The notes beneath the pieces were generated by a model. The model worked only from the letters and a program-made list of their open reading frames with translations. It did not search any database and was not told where the DNA came from. From the NCBI RefSeq assembly GCF_900142545.1, contig NZ_FRBF01000003.1:186001-250000 (forward strand): a stretch of 64,000 nt of DNA, given 5' to 3'. Source of the DNA: Fibrobacter sp. UWT2. Lineage in GTDB: Bacteria > Fibrobacterota > Fibrobacteria > Fibrobacterales > Fibrobacteraceae. Made by a program: the position numbers and the translations under genes. This document shows positions 36,444-45,262 of this stretch, piece by piece (positions within the stretch are counted from its first letter, which is position 1; every line of letters begins with the position of its first letter).

Positions 36444-37199
36444 ATGAAACCTGGGAAGACTGAACTCCGTCTGAATGCTGAAATCGAAAAACGCGGTGCG
36501 CTTTTTGCCGTGCTGCTGGATCCCGATACGTCTGACGAAGCCGCCTTTGTGAAGGCGGGCGCTATGGCCGCCGAAAACGGTGCCGACCTCTTGCTGGTGG
36601 GCGGTTCTTACCTAGGTAACTTTACGCTGCCGAAGCAGGTGGCTGCCCTCAAGGCGAACGTGAACTTGCCCGTGGTGCTGTTTCCAGGTGGCGCTTCGCA
36701 GGTGGTGCCTGGCTTTGACGCGATGCTCTTTATGACGCTTGTGAGTGGCCGTAATCCGAATTACCTGATCGACGAACAGGTTCGCGGTGGCGCACTCGTG
36801 CGTGCCTTGAATATGGAAGCGATTCCGACGGCCTACCAGCTGATCAACAGCGGCAAGCGTACGACTGTTGAATATATCAGCGGTACCATGCCGGTGCCTG
36901 CCAATAAGCCTAAGCTCAGCATGGTGAACTCCATTGCGGCCGAACTCATGGGCATGCGCTATGTGTATCTGGAAGCTGGCAGCGGTGCCGAAGAGCCCGT
37001 GCCGGTAGAACACATCGCCTACACCCGCAAGGCAACCGAAATGACGATTATGACCGGTGGTGGAATCAAGGATCCGCAGACAGCCGCTATCCGCGTGGCT
37101 GCCGGCGCAAACATCATCGTGACCGGCACCCTCTGGGAAAAGGTGGAAGACCCGAAGCTGTTGGCTGAATTTGCCTCCGCAATTCACGTGAAAGGCTAG
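36444..37199 (+). CDS. Geranylgeranylglyceryl/heptaprenylglyceryl phosphate synthase family protein
   Basis: A 251-residue TIM-barrel prenyltransferase that in archaea and some bacteria joins sn-glycerol-1-phosphate to a polyprenyl diphosphate, the first ether-lipid step. Motifs: LLDPDTSD near the N-terminus, ADLLLVGGSYLG, VVLFPGG, YISGTMPVPANKP, YLEAGSGAEEPV (G1P binding) and TGGGIKDP. ATG 36444 is chosen because AAGGA lies 7 nt upstream and the family begins here; the frame extends further upstream but without family sequence. It is preceded by a terminator and followed by dispersed repeats (37206-37243). No other archaeal-type lipid gene is in the window. The family is certain; product chain length is unknown. 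Confidence 0.9.
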   Translation: MKPGKTELRLNAEIEKRGALFAVLLDPDTSDEAAFVKAGAMAAENGADLLLVGGSYLGNFTLPKQVAALKANVNLPVVLFPGGASQVVPGFDAMLFMTLVSGRNPNYLIDEQVRGGALVRALNMEAIPTAYQLINSGKRTTVEYISGTMPVPANKPKLSMVNSIAAELMGMRYVYLEAGSGAEEPVPVEHIAYTRKATEMTIMTGGGIKDPQTAAIRVAAGANIIVTGTLWEKVEDPKLLAEFASAIHVKG

Positions 37200-37205
37200 C
37201 AGCAC

Positions 37206-37243
37206 GTCATCCCGAATGTCATCCCGAACTCGTTTCGGGATCG
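37206..37243. repeat. Dispersed palindromic repeat, one and a half copies
   Basis: GTCATCCCGAAT followed directly by GTCATCCCGAACTCGTTTCG and GGATCGG, just after the GGGP synthase stop. The full unit pairs CCCGAA with TTCGGG. Confidence 0.7.
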
Positions 37244-37349
37244 GCGTTTTTATAAGCATTTTTAGGGAAGCGGCTTTCCCTTTACTCAAATATTTGTGTA
37301 TTTTTCTGTTAAAAGGAATGCACCGTTTTGGTGCAGTTTTGAGGTATCT

Positions 37350-37628
37350 ATGAAAAAACTCGTGATTGTGACTTATGTGCTCCGTGCGCTGGGCTTTGTG
37401 CTGGTGCTTTTGATGCTTTTCGGGCATAGCATTGTCTTGAATATGTTCCCCGGACTCGAGGGCCATTCGATCAATCCGATATTCTATACGGGCGTGGCAT
37501 GCTACGCCGTGGGTGCGATCATCCATTTCTTTATCAAGAAGCAAGAAAGGGAAGAACGCCGTCGCAGAGAAATCGCAGAAGCCTCGGAACGAGCCTTTGG
37601 TAAAAAGTCCGAAGATTCGGATAAGTGA
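37350..37628 (+). CDS. Small two-helix membrane protein
   Basis: A 92-residue protein with two transmembrane helices (about 5-24, IVTYVLRALGFVLVLLMLFG, and about 42-62, NPIFYTGVACYAVGAIIHFF) and a highly charged cytosolic tail (KKQEREERRRREIAEASERA). ATG 37350 is chosen because GAGG lies 6 nt upstream; the longer frame from 37296 lacks a ribosome site. It is the first gene of a six-gene plus-strand run ending at 44245; the ABC ATPase begins 11 nt after its stop. No family is recognised. Confidence 0.7.
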   Translation: MKKLVIVTYVLRALGFVLVLLMLFGHSIVLNMFPGLEGHSINPIFYTGVACYAVGAIIHFFIKKQEREERRRREIAEASERAFGKKSEDSDK

Positions 37629-37639
37629 TTGGGTTGTTT

Positions 37640-38551
37640 ATGATTAAGATTGAACATTTGCATAAGACGTACCGCAGCGGTTTCTTGACGAAACCGAAGC
37701 TTGCGCTTAAGGATGTGAGCTTTAGTGTGGAACCGGGGCAGGTCTACGGATTTATCGGGCCGAACGGCGCGGGCAAGTCCACGACTATCAAGGTGCTTAC
37801 GGGTCTTTTGAATTTTGAATCGGGCAAGGTTTTGGTGAACGGAATCTCGCCGCGAGATGTAAAGAGCAGGCGGTTTATCGGTTACTCTCCGGAACAGCCG
37901 TACTTCTATGATTATTTGACGGGTCGTGAACTCTTGCAGTTCTACGGTAAGTTGGTCGGTCTTTCCGGGGCGGAACTCAATAAGCGCATCGACTGGTCGC
38001 TCGACTTGCTGCATGCGAACAAGGACTGGATTGATCGTCGTCTGCGTTCGTACTCCAAGGGCATGATGCAGCGCGTGGGCATTGCACAGGCGATCCTCGG
38101 CAAACCGAAGCTGTTGATTCTCGACGAACCCATGAGCGGTCTCGACCCGATGGGCCGTCGCGACGTGCGCGAAGCAATTATGGAACTCAACCGCACGGGT
38201 GTGACGATTTTCTACTCAAGCCATTTGCTCAGCGATGTGGAATCGATTAGCCACAAGGTCGCGATGATTGTCGATGGCAAGATCGTGCGTGAAGGTACCG
38301 TAGACGAAATTACGGAATCTTGTGGCGTGGAATACCATGTGCGAACCCGCGAAGCGATTCCGCAGGCAGAACTGCCTGAAGGTGTTTCGCCTGCCGGTCA
38401 TCCGCAGGAATGCGTTTGTGCAGACGACGCTGCCCGCGACCGCTTGCTGCGCTTCTGCTTGGAAAAAGGAATTGCGGTGGAGCGCATGGACCACAAGCGC
38501 CCGAGCCTCGAAGACATTTTGACGGAGGAAATTGCCCGTGCAGACGCTTAA
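37640..38551 (+). CDS. ABC transporter ATP-binding protein (ABC-2 type)
   Basis: A 303-residue ABC ATPase of the NodI/CcmA class paired with an ABC-2 permease. Walker A GPNGAGKSTT (about 37-46), signature YSKGMMQRVGIAQAI, Walker B LLILDEPMSGLDP, and the switch histidine in FYSSHLLSD. The start could be ATG 37640 or the in-frame ATG at 37625; 37640 gives the usual family N-terminus (MIKIEHLHKTYRSG). The C-terminal ~80 residues contain no extra recognisable domain. Its stop lies within the permease gene (14-nt overlap). Substrate unknown. Confidence 0.93.
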   Translation: MIKIEHLHKTYRSGFLTKPKLALKDVSFSVEPGQVYGFIGPNGAGKSTTIKVLTGLLNFESGKVLVNGISPRDVKSRRFIGYSPEQPYFYDYLTGRELLQFYGKLVGLSGAELNKRIDWSLDLLHANKDWIDRRLRSYSKGMMQRVGIAQAILGKPKLLILDEPMSGLDPMGRRDVREAIMELNRTGVTIFYSSHLLSDVESISHKVAMIVDGKIVREGTVDEITESCGVEYHVRTREAIPQAELPEGVSPAGHPQECVCADDAARDRLLRFCLEKGIAVERMDHKRPSLEDILTEEIARADA

Positions 38552-39341
38552 GCATATCGGCATTATTGCCCTCAATACGTTCCGCGAATCCATTCGCGAC
38601 AAGATTCTTTATAACATCGGGTTTTTGGCCATCGCCATGACTTTGTTCAGCATTGTGCTTGGTGAATGGTCGGTGTTTGACCGCGCCTACGTGATCAAGT
38701 CCACGACTCTTTCGGTGATGAGCCTTTCGGGCTTGTTGATTTCGATTTTCGTGGGCATTAGCCTAGTGCAAAAGGAAATCCAGCGCAGAACAGTGCTTAC
38801 GCTGTTGTCGAAACCCATTAGCCGAGCCTCATTTATCGTGGGCAAGTACTTTGGACTTTTGGCGGTAGTGGCGGTGCACCTGACGCTGTTGACCGGCATT
38901 TACTACGTGATGCTGTTCCTCACGGGTTCCGCTCCGACGCTTAGTCTGCTTACGGCCATCTACCTGATTTTCTGCGAAATGGCGGTGGTGATTGCAGTGG
39001 CGCTCCTGTTCAGCAGCTTCAGCAGCACGGTGCTTTCGGCACTCTTCACGCTGGGTGTCTACTTTGCGGGCCACTTGAGCGACCAGCTCTTGGAACAGGT
39101 CCGCTTTGCCACCCGCATGGGCGAACTCAACGGAACGTCGAGCATGCTTTTCCAGAAAGCCGCCGAAGTCATTCACGCGATTTTCCCGGGACTGTACCGC
39201 TACAATGTGACGACTTACGTGGTGCATGGCGTGGCGCTCCCCGATATGTATGTGTTCTGGAATAGCATTTATGCGCTGGGCTACATCGGCTTGTTCCTCG
39301 CGGTTGCAAGCTGGTGGTTTAGCCGGAGGGACTTCTTATGA
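38538..39341 (+). CDS. ABC-2 type transporter permease
   Basis: A 267-residue membrane protein with six predicted transmembrane helices (for example LSGLLISIFVGISLVQKEIQ followed by RRTVLTLLSKP, the usual ABC-2 cytosolic motif). GTG 38538 is preferred because GGAGG lies 9 nt upstream; the in-frame TTG at 38532 is only 3 nt from it. It overlaps the ATPase gene by 14 nt and the following PilT-like gene by 4 nt (ATGA), so translation is tightly coupled. Such ATPase/permease pairs export lipids, polysaccharides or toxic compounds, or act in gliding motility (GldA/GldF); the role here is unknown. Confidence 0.88.
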   Translation: MQTLKHIGIIALNTFRESIRDKILYNIGFLAIAMTLFSIVLGEWSVFDRAYVIKSTTLSVMSLSGLLISIFVGISLVQKEIQRRTVLTLLSKPISRASFIVGKYFGLLAVVAVHLTLLTGIYYVMLFLTGSAPTLSLLTAIYLIFCEMAVVIAVALLFSSFSSTVLSALFTLGVYFAGHLSDQLLEQVRFATRMGELNGTSSMLFQKAAEVIHAIFPGLYRYNVTTYVVHGVALPDMYVFWNSIYALGYIGLFLAVASWWFSRRDFL

Positions 39342-40954
39342 GAAACCAATACATGGCGAAAGTCCTTGTGCATAACAAGGTCGTTACAGAAGCTCAGGTT
39401 AAAGCCCATTGGGGTGAAGTTACCGACAAGAAGGATATTGGTCAGGTTCTTGTAGATGCAGGAATCCTTCCGCCTCCGATGTACATCAAGGTGCTTGCCT
39501 TTGTGAAGAATCTTGAGGCGAAGGCTGCCGCCGAAGGTGGTAGCGCTCCTGCCGCAGCACCTGCAAGTGTTGCTTCCGCGGCTCCGCAAAAGCAGTCAAC
39601 CGCACGCTTCGAGGCTCCTCCGGCCTCGGCCCCGTCGGTAGCGCCCGCACAGCCCGCTCCCTCCGAAGGTTTACAGATTGAAGGTAACAGCAGCTTGTAT
39701 GGCGAAGTTTCGACCTCCAATGTGGAAGTCGAAGCGGTCGCGGGCCTCGAATCGACCAGCATCAGCACGGTGCAGGTGCAGGCCGAAGCCGAAGAAGAAG
39801 CAACTGGCGAAGATGCCGAAAAGTTGCCGAGCCGCTTTGCGATTTTGACCGGCGAAGGAACGCCCGTCGAAGCTCCTGAAAAGATTCGCCCGATGACGAA
39901 CCTTTCGCAGATTATCGCTTTCGCCCGTAAGTTCGGTGCAACGGACATTTACCTGTATGCGGATCGTCCGGTGGTGATGCGCCAGTCGGGCGCGCTCTTT
40001 GTCGCCTCGGATGATGTCCTAGATCTGTCCCGCATCAATGAACGTTTGGACGAAGCTGCCAAGGGATTCTCGGACGGCTACAAGATTGTTGTCGGTAAGA
40101 ACTTTAGCAAAACGATTGGCTTGGCCGGTGTCGGTCGCGCCCGTATCACGGTCACGTGGAACGGCACCAATCCGAGTGTTTCGATTCGCGTGATTCCGCA
40201 GGAATCGACGACACTCGAAAACTTGTACCTGCCGGCATTCTGCAACCAGTTTACGGAACTGAACAGTGGCCTTGTACTTGTGGCGGGCCCTGCAGCTAGC
40301 GGTCGCTCGACGACGATTTCCACTTTCGCCGAAACGATTGCAGCTAATCGTGATGTTTATATCCAGACGGTTGAAAAGCCTATTGAACGTGTGCTCCAGA
40401 ATCCGCGCGGCGCCATTGCCCAGCGTGAAGTCGGCTTGCATGTGCGTTCGGGTGTCGAAGGTGTGGAACTTGCCATGCAGAGTGGCGCCGATGTCATCTT
40501 GTTCGACTATCTGGAAAATATGGATGAACTTGCAATGCTGTTGCGCGCATCCAATGCCGGCGCCTTGGTATTCGCCGTAACGGCGGGCAACAACATTCAC
40601 GCTCTGCTTTCCCGTTTGCTTTCGTCGGTGTCTGCCGAAAAGCGTACGGCCTTTGCGAACTCGCTCGCTGAACAGCTCAAGGGAATTATCGTACAGCACT
40701 TGATTCCGATTGTGCAGAATCAGGGCCAGGTGCTGGCTGTCGAAGCTGCCAAGATGAATTCGACGATGGCGAACATGCTCCGCCGCGGCGAGATCTCGCA
40801 GCTTTCTGCTTCGATCAGCAGCCAGAAGGATCAGGGCATTTCGCTGGATGATTCTTTGCAGAAGTGCGTGGAATCCGGTTACATTGAAGGTGCCGAGGCT
40901 TGGAAACGCGCCTGCGACAGTCGCCGTTTTGCCGCTTACAGGGCTCAGAACTAA
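39338..40954 (+). CDS. PilT/GspE-like ATPase with degenerate nucleotide-binding site
   Basis: A 538-residue protein: a short N-terminal domain like that of GspE/PilB (about 1-60), an Ala/Pro/Ser-rich linker (about 64-160), then a PilT-type core (from about 185, ATDIYLYADRPVVMRQSGAL). The core is clearly homologous (TVEKPIERVLQNPRGAIAQR for PilT TIEDPIE...QREVG), but key residues have changed. Walker A reads GPAASGRSTT, with Arg323 in place of the catalytic Lys. The Walker B glutamate is absent (VILFDYLENMDEL) and the His box is replaced by VTAGNN. It is probably a regulatory or structural pseudo-ATPase. GGAGG precedes ATG 39338, which overlaps the permease stop. Confidence 0.82.
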   Translation: MRNQYMAKVLVHNKVVTEAQVKAHWGEVTDKKDIGQVLVDAGILPPPMYIKVLAFVKNLEAKAAAEGGSAPAAAPASVASAAPQKQSTARFEAPPASAPSVAPAQPAPSEGLQIEGNSSLYGEVSTSNVEVEAVAGLESTSISTVQVQAEAEEEATGEDAEKLPSRFAILTGEGTPVEAPEKIRPMTNLSQIIAFARKFGATDIYLYADRPVVMRQSGALFVASDDVLDLSRINERLDEAAKGFSDGYKIVVGKNFSKTIGLAGVGRARITVTWNGTNPSVSIRVIPQESTTLENLYLPAFCNQFTELNSGLVLVAGPAASGRSTTISTFAETIAANRDVYIQTVEKPIERVLQNPRGAIAQREVGLHVRSGVEGVELAMQSGADVILFDYLENMDELAMLLRASNAGALVFAVTAGNNIHALLSRLLSSVSAEKRTAFANSLAEQLKGIIVQHLIPIVQNQGQVLAVEAAKMNSTMANMLRRGEISQLSASISSQKDQGISLDDSLQKCVESGYIEGAEAWKRACDSRRFAAYRAQN

Positions 40955-40963
40955 GGGGATATT

Positions 40964-41962
40964 ATGGCTACAGAAATTGAATCTTTGCTGGAATATACGC
41001 TGAATGTGGGCGCCTCTGAATTGGTGATTACCGAAGGTGCTGCCTCTGCGGTACGCTTGGCGGGTAAGGTTTGTGCCATTCCCGATGCTCCTGCGGTTGA
41101 AACGGGTTCCCTTCGCAATTTCTTGAATTCTATGGATGGCGAATCGGGTACGGTCATGGGCGGCCCCTGGTGCGGCTCCAAGTGGCGCGTGCATTATAAC
41201 CGTACGGCTTTGGGTAGCTCCGCTATTTTCCGCCCGGTACTCGATGAATGCCCGGACTTTACGGCGCTGGGCGTTCCCGAATCCATGATGAACTTGCTCG
41301 GAATCCGCTCGGGCCTGGTGGTCTTTAGTGGCCCTGCCTGCAGCGGAAAGACGACCTCTGCGACGGCTTATGTGTCGGCTCTTTGCCAGTCGGGCATTAT
41401 GCGTGTGAGTCTGTTGGATCCTGATGCCGAAATGCCTGTAAAGCGCGGCGACAGCTTGGTGCTTGAAAATTCTACGGGAACGATTCCCGAAAAAATGGAA
41501 CAGGCGCTCCGCAGTGGAATCGACTTGATTTGGCTCGGTAATTTCGAAGGCCAATCGCTGATTCCGGTGCTGCGTGCTGCTGAAGCGGGTGCCCTTGTTG
41601 TGCTTACGGTGACTGCCGGTAATGCGGTGGGCGCGCTCGATGCTTTGCTTTCTTCGGAATCACTTGAAAACCGCGATATGGCATGCAATATGCTCGCTTC
41701 TGTACTGAAGGCTGTCGTGGTGCAGCGTTTGTTGCCGGGTGCCCAGGGCGTTGTGCCTGCTTGGGAAATCCTTTACGGCACGCAGAACGTGGCTTCTAAA
41801 ATCCGTAGTGGCGAACATTACACCTTGCCTTCGATTATTGCGGCTTCCGCTTCCGAAGGCATGATGCTTATGGATGACTGCTTGGCGGAACTTGTAAAGG
41901 CGGGCTATGTATCTCAGGAAGATGCAATCCGCGTGGTTTCGAATCCGGCTCGCTTAGGGTAA
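40964..41962 (+). CDS. PilT-like ATPase paralogue, Walker A intact, other motifs altered
   Basis: A 332-residue PilT-family protein lying 9 nt after its larger paralogue. Walker A is intact (GPACSGKTTSA, about 125-135), but the Asp box is lost, Walker B lacks the glutamate (IDLIWLGNFEGQS), and TVTAGNAV replaces the His box exactly as in its partner. The N-terminal PAS-like half (GASELVITEGAASAVRLAGK) and the C-terminal helical part (DDCLAELVKAGYVSQEDAI) are conserved. The pair could form a mixed hexamer in which this subunit binds nucleotide. No pilin or pilus-assembly gene is adjacent. AGGGGATATT is the likely ribosome site. Assignment is by motif reading. Confidence 0.82.
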   Translation: MATEIESLLEYTLNVGASELVITEGAASAVRLAGKVCAIPDAPAVETGSLRNFLNSMDGESGTVMGGPWCGSKWRVHYNRTALGSSAIFRPVLDECPDFTALGVPESMMNLLGIRSGLVVFSGPACSGKTTSATAYVSALCQSGIMRVSLLDPDAEMPVKRGDSLVLENSTGTIPEKMEQALRSGIDLIWLGNFEGQSLIPVLRAAEAGALVVLTVTAGNAVGALDALLSSESLENRDMACNMLASVLKAVVVQRLLPGAQGVVPAWEILYGTQNVASKIRSGEHYTLPSIIAASASEGMMLMDDCLAELVKAGYVSQEDAIRVVSNPARLG

Positions 41963-41965
41963 TTC

Positions 41966-44245
41966 GTGCGGAATGGGTTAGGCAAATTTGTCGCGGCGAT
42001 TGCGCTGTGCGCAACGTGGGCTTTCTCGGGCGAGAATGCCGCATCAAAAGGTGCACCGTCTCTAGATTTGCTGAAGGCGTCTGCTGATTCTATTGCGAGT
42101 GCGACCGCTACGGATTCCTCAAAGGCGAATTCACTCAAGACGGTTCTCTACTTGGGTGGCGGTGAGCGTTCTCCCTGGTTCCAGCTGGGCGTGCTTTATG
42201 CTATCGAAGAGTACGGCATCCCTGTAGATTCCGTGGTGGCGACATCTTGGGGCGCATGGATTGCTTCTTTGTGGACGCGAGGCGTTCCCCTGGATGATAT
42301 CCAGGTGCTGATGCTGGATTCTACTATCGCACCCTTTGTGGGTCATGATCTTACGGCTGCAGAAAGCGAATATGGCTATCAAAAGCGAGATGCTTATGAA
42401 ATGCCGATTTCGCTGTCGGGAATGCCTTCGATCAGATCCCGCTACAGTGTGGTGATGGATACTTCCCGCTCGATTCACGTCGAAAAGAAAGCTCTGACGA
42501 TGGATTCCATGCAGGTGGTGCGTGCCCTTGCAAAGCTGCGTTTTCAAGAAAGCCTTTACCGTCAGCGACAAAATGCCCGCATCCCATTGTCGCTGCAGTC
42601 TTGCGAATCGGGAAAGCCCGTTGTCGTCGAAAGTACTATTCCGCAGGTGATTGCTTCGCTCCCGCTCTGGGGACAAGATTCTGCAGGAGTGTCTGGCGAA
42701 CTTTGCCCTTATTACGCCTTGCCTATCGAAGACAATGCGCGAGAGCTTTCGATTATCGTCGTGTCTGATCCGTTGCGTGCACCTATCGTGGGCGATGAAC
42801 GGATGCGCTTGATCAAACAGCATGCTGGCGAAATTCTTGCGAGTCAGCCCGGCGTTATTGTTCGTGCCCATACGATTCTAGATACGAATCGTGCGGTTTG
42901 GATTCAGTCCGGATTTTCTTCTTTCGAAAAGCAACTGTCCAGTTTCAAGATCTTGAATGGGCGCCGTCAAGATTATTCTGCGGGCCGTATCTCGGCGAAA
43001 CCTTGGTTCCGCTTCGAGCCTTCTTATAACGGTCTCTCTTCCGAGGTGCAAAATGCGGTGAAGGCTTATTGGGTGGAATCCGATACGGCAATGATCGCTC
43101 CCGAGAATTTCGCCTTGGATTTGCTGCAGAATCCTGCTTACGATTCCTTGCGTTTAGATATGCAGCCTAGCGGTAATGTCGCTGTTGAAACGGCGGTACA
43201 TCCGACGCTGGACCTTGCTGCGGGTGGCTTTGGTTCCAATATGATTGGCCCCAACGCCTACGCCGAAGCGACGGTGCATTATGTGGACCATGTCGAAATT
43301 GAGTTGGTCTTGGCTGGCTTCTGGGGTGGAAATTCCTACGGAATTCGCCCGCGCCTGAATATTTCAAAGTTGTGGAACCGCCATTGGGATTTGCAATTTG
43401 GCTACGATTACATGAAGCTGGTTCCGCTGAAGTCTTATAACCGCAATATCAATCGGGGACTTCGTATAGAATCTGAAGAACGCAGTGACTTGACGATGAA
43501 CCTGTTGTATACGGTGGACCGTTTCCAGCGGGTTTCGGCGGAGTTTATGTTTGGTTCCAGGTACTATGACCTGGATACGGCTTACTATGGCGATCGTGTC
43601 ATCAAGACTTATCCCGTGTCGCCTATGCTGCATTACCGCTACTTGAATGGCGCTGACGACAACTGGTTTGCTGATGACGGCTACGTTCTGAATGTCTGGG
43701 GTGGCTTTGAATCGATTGGCTTTGATGATGGCATTATCGATGTGGTGCCCATCTACTGGAAGCTTCTAGCCGATGCCCGCTATACGATTTCGCCGGTGCG
43801 TTTCGTGACATTGAATGTGGCTGCTGCTGGCGCCATTGAACGTTACCACGACGAAGGCCACGGTTATGTTTCGCCTAAGTCCATCGGGAAGGCTCCTCTG
43901 GATGTTGCGTACCGTCAGCATGCCGCGGCAACGCCTTGGTCTACCGAATGGTACCATCCGGAACTTTCATCTCATGAATATGCAATGCTGCGGTTTAACG
44001 GAGGCTTGCACGGGAACTATCTAGGCGCTTGGTTATTCGGTGCCTACTACCACGACTTCGAAGGCAGCCCCGAAGCGGAATTGGACGAAAACAAATTCGT
44101 GTTTGAACCGGCTCTGCGTTTTGCATACCGCTCGGTCACCGCTTATGCGGGAATCAGCCGTATCGTAGATTACGGCACCTTTGGTGATTTGACTCATTTG
44201 AGCGGATACAATTACTTTATCCGCATCGGAAACTATAGCTTTTAA
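41966..44245 (+). CDS. Patatin-like phospholipase/outer-membrane protein
   Basis: A 759-residue exported protein with an N-terminal signal peptide (ending about WAFSGENA), a patatin-like domain (about 55-300) and a C-terminal region rich in alternating aromatic and polar residues (about 400-759) that should form a BamA/PlpD-type beta-barrel, ending in the aromatic FIRIGNYSF. Patatin features: oxyanion loop GGGERSPWFQLG, nucleophile region VVATSWGAWIASL, and a DSAG aspartate (about 234). The nucleophile box is A-T-S-W-G rather than the usual G-T-S-x-G. GTG 41966 is 3 nt after the stop of the PilT-like gene; no ATG is better placed. It ends the operon and converges on tsaD. Confidence 0.8.
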   Translation: MRNGLGKFVAAIALCATWAFSGENAASKGAPSLDLLKASADSIASATATDSSKANSLKTVLYLGGGERSPWFQLGVLYAIEEYGIPVDSVVATSWGAWIASLWTRGVPLDDIQVLMLDSTIAPFVGHDLTAAESEYGYQKRDAYEMPISLSGMPSIRSRYSVVMDTSRSIHVEKKALTMDSMQVVRALAKLRFQESLYRQRQNARIPLSLQSCESGKPVVVESTIPQVIASLPLWGQDSAGVSGELCPYYALPIEDNARELSIIVVSDPLRAPIVGDERMRLIKQHAGEILASQPGVIVRAHTILDTNRAVWIQSGFSSFEKQLSSFKILNGRRQDYSAGRISAKPWFRFEPSYNGLSSEVQNAVKAYWVESDTAMIAPENFALDLLQNPAYDSLRLDMQPSGNVAVETAVHPTLDLAAGGFGSNMIGPNAYAEATVHYVDHVEIELVLAGFWGGNSYGIRPRLNISKLWNRHWDLQFGYDYMKLVPLKSYNRNINRGLRIESEERSDLTMNLLYTVDRFQRVSAEFMFGSRYYDLDTAYYGDRVIKTYPVSPMLHYRYLNGADDNWFADDGYVLNVWGGFESIGFDDGIIDVVPIYWKLLADARYTISPVRFVTLNVAAAGAIERYHDEGHGYVSPKSIGKAPLDVAYRQHAAATPWSTEWYHPELSSHEYAMLRFNGGLHGNYLGAWLFGAYYHDFEGSPEAELDENKFVFEPALRFAYRSVTAYAGISRIVDYGTFGDLTHLSGYNYFIRIGNYSF

Positions 44246-44254
44246 TTGCTGCTT

Positions 44255-45262
44255 TTAAATGGCGAGCGGCATCCAGGGCTTGACTTCGTTGACTGAAATC
44301 AACTTGCCCTGACGCTTGCGGCGAATGGCTGCGGCTGCAATCATGGCACCGTTGTCGGTGCTCAGGCTGCGTTCCGGAATGCAGAACATGATTCCGTGCT
44401 TATCGCAGTAATCTTGCAGGCGTGTGCGGAGCCATGCGTTGGCACTTACGCCACCGCCGACCACGAGAGTCTTCATCTTGGTCTTTTTAAGGGCGGTAAT
44501 CGTCTTGGTCACGAGGCTATCGACAATCGCATCTTCCAGGGAGGCGCAAATGTCGCCGATGTTCTTCTGAATGAATTCAGGGTCGTGCGTTTCGGTGTAA
44601 CGCAGTACAGCCGTTTTCAAGCCGCTGAAAGAAAATTCGCAGTTGTCGTGCACATGGAGGGCGCGCGGAAAATCCACGAATTTGCGGTTGCCGTCTTTGC
44701 CGAGGCGGCTGATGGTAGCACCTGCGGGGTACTTGAGGCCTAGCAGCTTACCGCACTTGTCGAAAGCCTCGCCGGCGGCATCGTCGCGGGTGCGGCCGAT
44801 ACTGGTGTACTTAAAGCCAGGTTCTTCGAGCACGAGTTCCGTATGTCCGCCCGAAACGGTAAGCGTCAGGAACGGCGGCTCGATTTCGGGGTGCGTGAGC
44901 CACGCGGCGGCCAAGTGGCCTTCCAAGTGGTTCATGCCGTAGGCCGGAATTTGCAAGTCGCGGGCGAGGCCCTTTGCAAAGCTTGCTCCCACCAGAAGCG
45001 GTCCCATAAGGCCCGGACCCGTCGTGTAGGCGATTGCATCGATATCCTTGAGTTCGATGCCAGCTTCCTTGACGGCTGCTTCTGCAATCGGCGAAATCTT
45101 TTGCAAGTGCGCACGTGCAGCGATTTCAGGAACCACGCCGCCGTAAAGGGCGTGTTCGTCAATCTGACTGTAAAGAGGATTCGAAAGAACTTTTACGGGA
45201 TCGTCTTGCAGAATGGCGCAGGCGGTTTCGTCGCAGCTGGATTCAATTCCAAGCCAAATCAT
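44255..45262 (-). CDS. tsaD: tRNA N6-adenosine threonylcarbamoyltransferase TsaD
   Basis: Transfers the threonylcarbamoyl group to A37 of ANN-decoding tRNAs (t6A). 335 residues, the usual length, with the N-terminal MIWLGIESSCDETACAIL, the metal-binding HxxGH as NHLEGHLAAAW, the ATP site SGGHTELVLEE, CEFSFSGLKTAV, and VVGGGVSANAWLR. The start ATG 45262 overlaps the stop of the upstream YbbR-like gene by 4 nt (ATGA), so the two are co-translated. Partner genes tsaB, tsaC and tsaE are not in the window. Confidence 0.97.
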   Translation of the reverse strand: MIWLGIESSCDETACAILQDDPVKVLSNPLYSQIDEHALYGGVVPEIAARAHLQKISPIAEAAVKEAGIELKDIDAIAYTTGPGLMGPLLVGASFAKGLARDLQIPAYGMNHLEGHLAAAWLTHPEIEPPFLTLTVSGGHTELVLEEPGFKYTSIGRTRDDAAGEAFDKCGKLLGLKYPAGATISRLGKDGNRKFVDFPRALHVHDNCEFSFSGLKTAVLRYTETHDPEFIQKNIGDICASLEDAIVDSLVTKTITALKKTKMKTLVVGGGVSANAWLRTRLQDYCDKHGIMFCIPERSLSTDNGAMIAAAAIRRKRQGKLISVNEVKPWMPLAI

